This document shows positions 1 to 6,934 of a DNA stretch of 15,337 nt, piece by piece; positions within the stretch are counted from its first letter, which is position 1, and each line of letters opens with the position of its first letter. Both the position numbers and the translations under genes were made by a program. The notes under the pieces were generated by a model, which was not told where the DNA came from, ran no database searches, and saw only the letters and a program-made list of their open reading frames with translations. The stretch is from CAYVQU01 sp964453155 (lineage in GTDB: Bacteria; Chloroflexota; Anaerolineae; Anaerolineales; UBA11858): positions 1 to 15,337 of the forward strand of contig CAYVQU010000125.1 in NCBI GenBank assembly GCA_964453155.1. Reading direction: 5' to 3'.

Positions 1-114
1 CCTAGTTTTTTGCCTTATCATAATTCATGGCTTGAAAGAACGCAATTGGTATTACCTAACAGAAGCATTGCAAAGCTGATATAAAATGAATTTCAGGATC
101 AGATTTATCCATGA
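1..114. other. Left-edge sequence, no assignable gene
   Basis: This stretch is richer in A+T than the neighbouring coding DNA. Two forward frames are open from the left edge, one to a TAA at 82-84 and one to a TGA at 77-79. Either could be the last two dozen codons of a gene lying to the left. Both are too short to recognise, and I cannot choose between them. I see no convincing terminator hairpin after the methyltransferase stop codon. Confidence 0.3.
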
Positions 115-894
115 TTAATATATTTTCTCAGCAATAACAAAAAACCGATGTTCCTCAACATCCACAAATCCATCTCTTTGAATTTGAGTATGGATCCCCA
201 GCAAGCGTTCGAAATACTTTTCAACCGAAAAATCAGGGATTTGCCAGGATACGGCTTTGAGTTGATACACAATTGCCCCAACATCATAAAATCGTTGGGG
301 ATAAAAATCTTCTAGCTGTTTTCTAATTTCGAAACCCGTTTGCTCTAAATCGGCCGCGGCGGTGGCCAAATCATCCCATTCCTCAATGGTGGTTGCATCC
401 GGCGCACCCAGCAATTTCCGAATACCTATATCATTGGCATTGCCCACTTGTTGGGTGACAAACACACCCCCTGGCCGCATGATCCGGGATAATTCTGGCG
501 CCCAATAATAGCCATGTCGATTGATCACTAAATCAAAGAAGTCAGCTTGAAATGGCAAATCCTGGGGCTCTTCTTTGGTCAATTCGACGACTTCAACCCC
601 CAATGGATTTAATCGCTCTCGCGCAATGGGGATATTGGGCGGATAGGCTTCAGTAGCAAAGGCAATTTCGGGGAACGGCGCAAATCGAGAAAACATCTCG
701 CCCCCCCCGGTATCCATATCCAGGATTGCGGTCGCTTTGCGGACTCGCAGTAAACACTCACTGACATACGACCAGCGCAGCGGGGAGGGCACTTCGCGCT
801 CGGCAATATAGGAGAAATCCCACCCTGAAAACTGAGCTTCGGCATCGGCAATCAAGAAATCAAATAATTCATCAGAAGAAAAATTTTTGGTCAT
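115..894 (-). CDS. Class I SAM-dependent methyltransferase
   Basis: A 259-residue protein with the order of motifs of a small class I (Rossmann-fold) methyltransferase. Motif I is the glycine-rich loop around residues 57-66 (ILDMDTGGGE), which binds S-adenosylmethionine. An acidic residue that may contact the ribose follows at E82 (ATEAYPPN). The motif IV-like stretch is LPFQADFFDLVINRHG at about 113-128, and MRPGGVF at 139-145 is the usual turn after helix D. No signal peptide or membrane segment is visible, so it is probably cytoplasmic. The substrate cannot be told from sequence. It is the last gene of the minus-strand cluster, 39 nt after the SerA-like gene, so it is probably co-transcribed. 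The ATG at 894 has only a weak upstream AAGAG as ribosome binding site. The fold call is secure and the biological role is unknown. Confidence 0.85.
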   Translation of the reverse strand: MTKNFSSDELFDFLIADAEAQFSGWDFSYIAEREVPSPLRWSYVSECLLRVRKATAILDMDTGGGEMFSRFAPFPEIAFATEAYPPNIPIARERLNPLGVEVVELTKEEPQDLPFQADFFDLVINRHGYYWAPELSRIMRPGGVFVTQQVGNANDIGIRKLLGAPDATTIEEWDDLATAAADLEQTGFEIRKQLEDFYPQRFYDVGAIVYQLKAVSWQIPDFSVEKYFERLLGIHTQIQRDGFVDVEEHRFFVIAEKIY

Positions 895-933
895 CCTAAT
901 CTCTTATGGTGATGTGCATAAGCGCCGAAAGCG

Positions 934-2547
934 TTACAGCCGCACTAACCGTGCCCGTTGAATTTCGGGGATCTCTTCTAACTCAGCCAATACCGCGGGT
1001 GATACGGTCTGATCCAGGTTGATAAATGAAACCGCCTGACCACCCGGCCGCTCCCGGCCGTAGCGCCATTGGGCCAGATTGATTTTTTCACGACTGAAGA
1101 TGCTCCCGGCTTTGCCAATGATTCCAGGTACATCATTATTTTCAAGGATCAAAACATATCCATCCGGAAATGCGTCGGCTTCAAATCCATCATAATGCAC
1201 CAGGCGGACTTCCCCATTGCCGAACAAAGCCCCCGCTACGGTGCGATGACCACCCTCCCAATGCACCCGGCAAGCAATCAAGGATGGGTAATCCCGCAGT
1301 TCAACCAGGTTTTTAACCTGAGCGGTCGCGATGCCCTGCTCATAGGCCAAAACAGGGGCCGAAACCCAATTAACAGGGCGGTCATCAACCGGACGGACCA
1401 TCCCCGATAGCAAAACGGCCGTCACCTGCCGGACCAGATCACGTAAACCATCGCCCAGCAATTCCACTTCCACGCGAGTGATCCAACCATCGGCCAGTTG
1501 GCCTTGTAGTTTGCCTAATTTAACTGCCAGCTCAATATATGGTTTAACAGTTTGGTATGAAGCCGCATTGGTGAACGGCAAATTGACGATATGCTGATAA
1601 TCGGTGCCGCGCAGAGCCGCCAGCATATTGGTGACGACACTAATCGCGGTGGAGGAAAAGGCCTCTAATGTGGCTTGATTCCGATTGGGGGTAACCAAAA
1701 TTCTGGGATGCCCAGCCACTAAACTGGCATTTTCAGTGGAGTGCTGATCCCAGGTATCTAAGCCAGCCCCAGCGAGAGTCCCGGCATCCAGGGCAGCCAA
1801 CATAGCAGCCTCATCAACCAACCCAGAATGGACCCCATTGATCAAATAAGCTCCCGGTTTTAACTGCTCAAAAGCAGCATCATTCAAAATATGATGAGTA
1901 TGGGGCGTGTACGCGGTATGGAGCGTCAAAATATCGCTGCGGGCCAACAATTCTGGGAAATTGACAATCTCCACCCCGCGTTCGCGGGCAAACGAGAGAT
2001 CAATATAGGGGTCATAGGCCAATACGTGCATGCCAAAGGCTTGGGCCCGAACGGCCACTTCCCGCCCATGCCGCCCAAACCCAATGATGCCTAAATTTTT
2101 ACCCAATAATTGAAACCCCAAATGCTCATCGCCCATCGTATCAATGTTCGGCTGTCCAAATTTCCGGGCTAAGACCAACATCAAGAGAAAAGCATATTCC
2201 ACTACTGCATGGACATTGGCATCCGGCACGTGAGTCACAAATATCCCTCGGCTGGTAGCCGCATCAATATCGACATTATCCAAACGAGATCCGGCCCGGG
2301 CCACAATCTTCAAGTTCGGCGCGTTCGACAAAATTTCAACATCAACATTCGTATCAGAGCAGATAAGGAGGGCATCGGCGTCAGTCAACAGATCGGATAA
2401 ATCGACATCGCAGTCATAAGGGCCAACAAAATCAATATCAGGAGCCGCGGTTAGAATTTCCAATCCGGTTGAATGCAGAGGGTCGGCAACCACAACTTTG
2501 AACATTTTTCGAGCATCAGCAGATGATTCTGGATTAGTAGTAAGCAT
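934..2547 (-). CDS. serA: SerA-like D-3-phosphoglycerate dehydrogenase with ACT domain, catalytic residues apparently lost
   Basis: About 537 residues, the length and architecture of a type 1 phosphoglycerate dehydrogenase: substrate-binding halves, a central NAD domain (about 110-300), an ASB-like domain (about 325-460) and a C-terminal ACT domain (about 465-538, NDVPGIIGKAG). The classical enzyme oxidises 3-phosphoglycerate in the first step of serine synthesis. Numbered from the GTG at 2550, the Rossmann loop GFGRHG (157-162) and its acidic partner D180 are intact, and R85 of the RAG motif is present. The three catalytic residues are not: the expected Arg of NxARGG is H241 (INGVHSG), the Glu of the DVFxxEP region is H270 (DTWDQHS), and the His of TPHxG is N289 (TPNRN). 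The protein may be a non-catalytic paralogue, a sensor, or an enzyme with another reaction. The gene starts directly after the serB stop codon. I prefer ATG 2547, because GGGAG lies 7 nt upstream; GTG 2550 is the alternative. Confidence 0.85.
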   Translation of the reverse strand: MLTTNPESSADARKMFKVVVADPLHSTGLEILTAAPDIDFVGPYDCDVDLSDLLTDADALLICSDTNVDVEILSNAPNLKIVARAGSRLDNVDIDAATSRGIFVTHVPDANVHAVVEYAFLLMLVLARKFGQPNIDTMGDEHLGFQLLGKNLGIIGFGRHGREVAVRAQAFGMHVLAYDPYIDLSFARERGVEIVNFPELLARSDILTLHTAYTPHTHHILNDAAFEQLKPGAYLINGVHSGLVDEAAMLAALDAGTLAGAGLDTWDQHSTENASLVAGHPRILVTPNRNQATLEAFSSTAISVVTNMLAALRGTDYQHIVNLPFTNAASYQTVKPYIELAVKLGKLQGQLADGWITRVEVELLGDGLRDLVRQVTAVLLSGMVRPVDDRPVNWVSAPVLAYEQGIATAQVKNLVELRDYPSLIACRVHWEGGHRTVAGALFGNGEVRLVHYDGFEADAFPDGYVLILENNDVPGIIGKAGSIFSREKINLAQWRYGRERPGGQAVSFINLDQTVSPAVLAELEEIPEIQRARLVRL

Positions 2548-2550
2548 CAC

Positions 2551-3408
2551 TCAACTCCCGGCAAATTCCCGCCGTAAAGCGGTCAGAAAACTATTTCGCA
2601 AACTGGCATCCTGAAAAGTAACTTCATCGGTATAGACCCGTTGAAGGCCATCGGCCCATAAATTCGCAAACCGGGGCGTATTGCCCAACTGCCCCAACGC
2701 CAATGGTAATATCGGGGCCAGGGTCGGTTTATGGATATAAATGGGAGATTCGGCCGCAATTCGTTCCCGATAAATAGCGCCCCCAAACCCGACGAATAAA
2801 TCGACATCCTCTGAAACTTCCAAATCAGAAAGCCCATCCCCAATCATTAATACCCGCCCCGGGTGAGTAGCCCGAATTCGAGAGATGATCTGGTTTTTCC
2901 CCAAGGTACCCGTCAGGGGATTCGACTCAATCGCCAAATAATTGGCCCGCGGATTCTGTCCGCCAGGTTGATCCCAGTAGCGCCACCACTTTCCGGCCAG
3001 CTGGTCATATTCCATGTTGACGGCAAAAATGTTCTCACGCGGCACGCCCAGCCAAACACCGAAATCGCGTACCGGTTCAAATAAACCCCCGCTGACGATA
3101 AAAACTTCGGATCCCATGGCCTGGAGGGCGGCGATCACCTCCCCGGCATCGGGAATTACCGTCTCGCGATAGGCCTGGGCGATCTTCTGAACCTGTTCCT
3201 GAGTGGGATTAACCGTCACCAACCGGTGACCATACACCGATTCCAGGGGAACATCCCCTTCCATCGCCCGTTTGGTCAATCGGGCAACATCGTACTCTTG
3301 CCCTGTCATCCGGGCTAACTCATCGATCCCTTCGATGGTGCTCAGGGTGCTGTCACAATCAAAAATGACAATATTGGCTATCGGCCAAATGGGGGGGAGT
3401 GTGGTCAT
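2551..3408 (-). CDS. serB: Phosphoserine phosphatase, HAD superfamily
   Basis: A 285-residue HAD phosphatase that matches the SerB pattern. Motif I is FDCDST, with nucleophile D17 and general acid D19. The substrate-binding EGIDELA follows at 26-32, and HRL (R62) is the likely phosphoserine-binding Arg. Motif II is VSGG (S106), motif III contributes K171 (LGKNQII), and motif IV is GDGLSDL (D191, D195) for Mg2+. All expected catalytic positions are present. It would hydrolyse L-phosphoserine to serine, the last step of the pathway. The family's usual Phe in the AMxGxxxF region is Leu here (L55), a mild change in the substrate pocket. The start ATG has a strong GAGGAGG upstream. The SerA-like gene begins directly after its stop codon, so the two proteins are likely made together. 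No serC appears in the window. Confidence 0.9.
   Translation of the reverse strand: MTTLPPIWPIANIVIFDCDSTLSTIEGIDELARMTGQEYDVARLTKRAMEGDVPLESVYGHRLVTVNPTQEQVQKIAQAYRETVIPDAGEVIAALQAMGSEVFIVSGGLFEPVRDFGVWLGVPRENIFAVNMEYDQLAGKWWRYWDQPGGQNPRANYLAIESNPLTGTLGKNQIISRIRATHPGRVLMIGDGLSDLEVSEDVDLFVGFGGAIYRERIAAESPIYIHKPTLAPILPLALGQLGNTPRFANLWADGLQRVYTDEVTFQDASLRNSFLTALRREFAGS
2555..2559 (-). promoter_or_regulatory. Ribosome binding site deciding the SerA-like start
   Basis: On the minus strand GGGAG lies inside the end of serB, 7 nt before ATG 2547 and 4 nt before GTG 2550. The spacing favours the ATG. The serB stop TGA sits between this site and the start, so translation of the two genes is probably coupled. 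Confidence 0.6.
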
Positions 3409-3412
3409 GATG

Positions 3413-3419
3413 CCTCCTC
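3413..3419 (-). promoter_or_regulatory. Strong ribosome binding site of serB
   Basis: GAGGAGG on the minus strand, four bases before ATG 3408. It is the best Shine-Dalgarno match in this gene cluster and fixes the serB start. Confidence 0.7.
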
Positions 3420-3469
3420 AGTGAGAGATAATTTCTATAAAAGTTAAGGCCCTGGATTTCCAACCAGAC

Positions 3470-4321
3470 TTAATAACGGGATAAAACCGGGGAATGGTCG
3501 CGATATTTTTCCAAAGCCGACACCCAGGTTGGGGAAAATTTGGGCGCAGATACCTGTTTGCGTCCATATCGGAACACGCCACAATAACGACAAAATTTTT
3601 CGATCTGAGTGAACATATCATCGCTTTTAGCCGGGATCGTTTTCATGCCCAAATCAAATCCAAAAACGCGATCAATGCCGCTAGCTATCCCGCAGGGGTA
3701 ATAGCCATAGGGTGATAGGGCAATCCCGACCTGGGTAGGCACGCCACAGGCGTTACGGTAATCGACATACCGATACCATTTGGAATCACAGGAGGCGATA
3801 TTGATGGGAATAAACTTATTTGTGCGGGATTCTTTTGCAGAATTGTCAATCTTAATTTCTGGCGGAATTTGGGCTAAAATCCGCGCCGCGCTGTTACCAT
3901 AACCATTGGTCAAATAGCGGATCTCAACTTCGGGATTATGATTTCGGCGGTATTCTAGCAATATCGCGATAATTTCAAACAATTCGGGATGCAAGCTAGG
4001 TTCGCCCCCTAAAATTTTAATCCGGGTCCAATGGTAATCGGCGGCTAATGTCTCAACGATAAACCGTTCGACCTGTTCTGTGGTCATCCGATCTGTGGTC
4101 GGGGCCTGTCCACATTGGCGGCAACAATTGAAACAATGCAAGTTACATTGATAAGTGATATCCAGCACAATTCGGTGGCGACTGCGCTCATTCCGCGGCC
4201 CCATAATCTTGGTCGTAGGTTTTTGAAACCTCACAAACCGATAAAAATTGGCCAAAAAGTTATTTTTGCCGTGGAGATGGGGTGGTATTCGGAAAAAATT
4301 TAAAGATTGAGAGATCCGCAC
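3470..4321 (-). CDS. Radical SAM protein with a SPASM-like C-terminal cysteine cluster
   Basis: A 283-residue radical SAM protein. The [4Fe-4S] motif CX3CX2C is C59-C63-C66 (CNLHCFNC), followed by extra cysteines C67 and C70. GGEP at 105-108 is the usual SAM-binding motif 2. After the barrel come C192 and C210, in a CX13GX3C arrangement close to the start of a SPASM domain, then CX2C at 244-247. Together these four could hold an auxiliary iron-sulfur cluster. Members of this group often modify peptides or maturate other enzymes, but no precursor peptide is evident nearby, so the substrate is unknown. The start used is GTG 4321, only 9 nt after the acylase stop codon, with a weak AGG upstream. 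ATG 4204 is an alternative that would remove 39 residues but keep the whole core. The gene probably belongs to the acylase-serB-serA transcription unit. Confidence 0.88.
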   Translation of the reverse strand: MRISQSLNFFRIPPHLHGKNNFLANFYRFVRFQKPTTKIMGPRNERSRHRIVLDITYQCNLHCFNCCRQCGQAPTTDRMTTEQVERFIVETLAADYHWTRIKILGGEPSLHPELFEIIAILLEYRRNHNPEVEIRYLTNGYGNSAARILAQIPPEIKIDNSAKESRTNKFIPINIASCDSKWYRYVDYRNACGVPTQVGIALSPYGYYPCGIASGIDRVFGFDLGMKTIPAKSDDMFTQIEKFCRYCGVFRYGRKQVSAPKFSPTWVSALEKYRDHSPVLSRY

Positions 4322-4330
4322 AGGATAAAC

Positions 4331-6694
4331 CTATGTCTCACTATTTAATATCAACTTGGTTTGAGCTTCCCGCTCTACCTGCTCGCGGGTCCACAACATA
4401 GGGATGTACTCTCCTGTGAGCCAGGGTTCAACCAGGTTGTCATAAGTTGGGCTGGCAAGTTGGCCCGATTGCCCCGGTGGGATGATGGTTAAGGACTTGG
4501 AAAGATCACCCATATCAACGATCTGGCGGAAAGACGGCGACCAGACTTTGTTGTTGTAGGGTTTATCGGCCAATATCGCAGTTTGCAAGGGGGTATCGGT
4601 ATCGCCACCGATGGGATACGGACCGCGGTCGAAAACCTGATCGAAGGGTTGCTGCAAACTGAGGGGATGAGCGAAATTAACCTGATGGATCCGCCCCCAC
4701 TGCCAATCGGACTCTGACTGGCCCAGTTCTGCCCGCAGCCAGGCAATCGCGGCCTTCAAACTTTTCGAAATCACAATATCATGCCCCCCGGCCTGCTGTA
4801 CCCACCAGGATTGAGGGTTATCTAGCAATCGCAGCAAAATAACGGTATCGTGACCGAATAATTCGTTCGAATGCATCAACAAAGGATGGAATCCTTTACC
4901 CATTAGCCGGTAGGTCAAATCTTCACCCAGGCCAGGTTCCAGCAGGTTGCGGATCAAAGTATAGCGCGCCACCTCGTAAACGGTTCCACCGATGGTTTCG
5001 GGCGTTAGGAATCCATCCCAGGCGCGTAACAGCCGTAAAGCCAGTTGCACCTCGTCATCGGGGTCGGTGATTTCATCTAGACTGGCGACAAATGCCAAGC
5101 CAGGTAGGCTTTTCACATCCAGGTGGAATTTCTGGTGATCCTGCAGGGATAATTTTTCCCGGCTTTCGATCAAATCCGTCAACCGCCGGGCGCGGTAGCC
5201 GTTCATCCAGATATTTCCCAAATAATGAGGGTAATCATCAGGGACGATCTTGTGGTTACAGGAAACCAGATAGCCTTGTTTGGGGTTGAGGGCGTGCGGC
5301 ATCTCTTCGAACGGCACCGTCCCCACCCATTCATACTCACCCGACCAGCCCGGTACTGGCACGCTACCATCTCCTTTGGCACGCACCGGAGCCTGACCAG
5401 TCACCCAATACCCAATATTATTCTCAACATCGGCATAGGCCACATTGAGTTGGGGCGCGGTGATTAATTGCATGGCAGCGACAAAATCATCCCAACCTTG
5501 AGCCTGGTTGAGCTGCAACCAACCATCAAAAGCCTGACTGGGACGCAGCGCCATCGAATTGACCGCGATTTTCTGGTGGGGATGCCCCACTACATCGGAG
5601 ATGATCGGCCCGTGGCGAGTGATCATTACTTTTTCAACGTGGGGGTCCGGTATCCCTTTGATATTAATCTCTTCCCCAATAATTTCAGCCGGATGCCATT
5701 CATCTTGATAGAGATAGCGATTTTGGGAGTCGACCTGCTCGATGAAAAGGTCCTCGGCATCCACAAAAGCCAGGGTCATCCCCCAAGAGATGTGATCATT
5801 GTGGCCAACCAGCACCATCGGCACCCCCGGTAGACTGACCCCAGTAGCATGATAATCGTCCCCGGCGTTGAGATGAACCTGATACCACAGCGACGGCATT
5901 GACAGCGCCAGGTGCATATCATTACACAACACCGCATTACCGGTAGTGCTCTTTTTGGGAGCAACCACCCAGGCATTGCTGCCTTTACCGCGGTCCAAAA
6001 ATGGCCCGGGGATGTTACGGAGGGTTCCTTCAGGATCGAGAGCATTGAATTCGATCCCATATGGCAAGTGGAGGGGATTATTCTCGGGGTAGTGGATTTC
6101 CAGTTCGGCCGCTTTATCGGCCCCGACCTTATCCGCGATCTCAGCCCGGATAATTTCGCCTTGCCAGGCATGGGAAAGCTGCCACATCATTACCCGCGTA
6201 AACGCCATGGTATCTTCAGGCTGCCAGGGGTCGGGTTTGCGGCCGAGCATCATAAATTCACCGGGCAATTTGAGCCGCGGTTGATCTAAAAAAGCATTAA
6301 CCCCGGCGGTATAGGCCCGGATTCCGGCTTCGAGTTCGGCGCTAACTTGCTGCCAATCTGCCGCGCCCAAACGGTTGAAACCAAATGTTCGGGCAGTGCG
6401 ATCGGTATCCAGCGCCACCTCACCAAAGATCTCACTCAACGTCCCTTGGGCCGTGCGGCGATTGAGTTCCATCTGGAACAACCGATCTTGGGCATGGACA
6501 AATCCTTGGGCAAAAAATACATCGGACTGGGTTTGGGCATAAATATGGGGGACGCCCCATTGGTCGCGAATTACTTCAACCGAAGAACTGAGACCATCCA
6601 AATTTATGGTTCCTTGGGTCTGGGGCAGACGTTGACGACTGGAACGAGTGAGGAACCAACTGGCGAGATTTCCGAGAAGTGATTTGGGGGGCAT
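4331..6694 (-). CDS. Penicillin acylase family N-terminal-nucleophile hydrolase
   Basis: A precursor of about 787 residues, usual for the penicillin G acylase / acyl-homoserine-lactone acylase family. Early family signatures are present: EVIRDQWGVPHIYA and AQDRLFQMELNRR. The autocatalytic cleavage site is GKG|SNAWVV, and the exposed Ser (S239 from this start) becomes the nucleophile of the beta chain. Further beta-chain motifs are CNDMHLALSMPSLWY, VGHNDHISWG, and FAHPL near the C-terminus. It hydrolyses an amide bond, but the substrate cannot be predicted. The usual N-terminal signal peptide or membrane anchor is missing or very weak, so it may stay in the cytoplasm. An in-frame GTG at 6790 would add 32 residues. 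I reject it because that part is A+T-rich, unlike the family, and covers an inverted repeat; ATG 6694 has AGG 8 nt upstream. It is the first gene of the minus-strand cluster. Confidence 0.9.
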   Translation of the reverse strand: MPPKSLLGNLASWFLTRSSRQRLPQTQGTINLDGLSSSVEVIRDQWGVPHIYAQTQSDVFFAQGFVHAQDRLFQMELNRRTAQGTLSEIFGEVALDTDRTARTFGFNRLGAADWQQVSAELEAGIRAYTAGVNAFLDQPRLKLPGEFMMLGRKPDPWQPEDTMAFTRVMMWQLSHAWQGEIIRAEIADKVGADKAAELEIHYPENNPLHLPYGIEFNALDPEGTLRNIPGPFLDRGKGSNAWVVAPKKSTTGNAVLCNDMHLALSMPSLWYQVHLNAGDDYHATGVSLPGVPMVLVGHNDHISWGMTLAFVDAEDLFIEQVDSQNRYLYQDEWHPAEIIGEEINIKGIPDPHVEKVMITRHGPIISDVVGHPHQKIAVNSMALRPSQAFDGWLQLNQAQGWDDFVAAMQLITAPQLNVAYADVENNIGYWVTGQAPVRAKGDGSVPVPGWSGEYEWVGTVPFEEMPHALNPKQGYLVSCNHKIVPDDYPHYLGNIWMNGYRARRLTDLIESREKLSLQDHQKFHLDVKSLPGLAFVASLDEITDPDDEVQLALRLLRAWDGFLTPETIGGTVYEVARYTLIRNLLEPGLGEDLTYRLMGKGFHPLLMHSNELFGHDTVILLRLLDNPQSWWVQQAGGHDIVISKSLKAAIAWLRAELGQSESDWQWGRIHQVNFAHPLSLQQPFDQVFDRGPYPIGGDTDTPLQTAILADKPYNNKVWSPSFRQIVDMGDLSKSLTIIPPGQSGQLASPTYDNLVEPWLTGEYIPMLWTREQVEREAQTKLILNSET

Positions 6695-6726
6695 AGGGGA
6701 CCTATTTAATTTTTGAATTATGAATG

Positions 6727-6750
6727 GCGAATTGCAATTGGTGAATTCGC
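6727..6750. repeat. Inverted repeat GCGAATT-N10-AATTCGC
   Basis: The arms are a perfect 7-bp inverted repeat (6727-6733 and 6744-6750), and the spacer contains the palindrome CAATTG. It lies in the presumed leader of the acylase transcript. It could be a regulator site or a small RNA hairpin; it could also be a decayed dispersed repeat. Confidence 0.5.
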
Positions 6751-6771
6751 TTTCATGACGATTGACACGTT

Positions 6772-6804
6772 TTTGAGATGCAGGCGTCACAAACCTGCCT
6801 CAAA
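6772..6804. repeat. Inverted repeat next to the minus-strand -10 box
   Basis: TTTGAG-AT-GCAGG, a 9-base loop, then CCTGC-CTCAAA: 11 paired bases with a two-base bulge. Its right arm touches the -10 hexamer of the leftward promoter and the repeat covers the likely transcription start. That position fits an operator better than a terminator, since no T-run follows on either strand. Confidence 0.5.
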
Positions 6805-6832
6805 TTGTAACCGATTGAAGTTGGCGAAACAA
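6804..6832 (-). promoter_or_regulatory. Predicted sigma70-like promoter for the acylase-to-methyltransferase cluster
   Basis: On the minus strand TTGTTT (6832-6827), a 17-nt spacer and TACAAT (6809-6804). The -10 box matches the consensus at five of six positions, and the -35 keeps the important TTG. Transcription would begin near 6797, giving a leader of about 100 nt. Confidence 0.45.
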
Positions 6833-6840
6833 TGTTTGGG

Positions 6841-6846
6841 TATAAT
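6841..6846 (+). promoter_or_regulatory. Consensus -10 box for the formiminotransferase operon
   Basis: A perfect TATAAT lies about 90 nt before the formiminotransferase start. No good -35 stands at 16-18 nt: TTGAAG is 20 nt and TTGGCG 14 nt upstream. The promoter may therefore be weak or need an activator. Its -35 region overlaps the leftward promoter. Confidence 0.45.
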
Positions 6847-6925
6847 CGAGATGGTCTAATAGTTGGCTGGTTTGCAACTACCATACTTGCCAGCTCACAA
6901 CCCCTCACACTCAGACCAATTTAAT

Positions 6926-6930
6926 GAGGT
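6926..6930 (+). promoter_or_regulatory. Ribosome binding site deciding the formiminotransferase start
   Basis: GAGGT four bases before ATG 6935. It supports this start over the in-frame TTG at 6863, whose extra 24 residues do not resemble the family; the protein family normally begins at the VECVPNFSE segment. Confidence 0.65.
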
Positions 6931-6934
6931 ACTT

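Larger units (their letters stand above)
6695..6934. other. Divergent intergenic control region
   Basis: This 240-bp stretch separates the acylase and formiminotransferase genes, which are read away from each other. It holds promoter-like sequences for both directions, two inverted repeats and a run of imperfect GAATT-containing repeats (about 6713-6750). All transcription of the left cluster and of the right plus-strand genes could start here. Confidence 0.6.

Noticed and set aside
5468..6289. Plus-strand reading frames opposite the acylase
   Set aside because: They overlap strongly conserved acylase motifs in another frame and show no plausible protein features.
6695..6790. N-terminal extension of the acylase from GTG 6790
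   Set aside because: The 32 extra residues look unlike the family and are encoded by A+T-rich repeat sequence overlapping an inverted repeat and the likely transcription start. ATG 6694 is better placed.
6863..6934. N-terminal extension of the formiminotransferase from TTG 6863
   Set aside because: The family starts at the VECVPNFSE segment, and GAGGT lies directly before ATG 6935.
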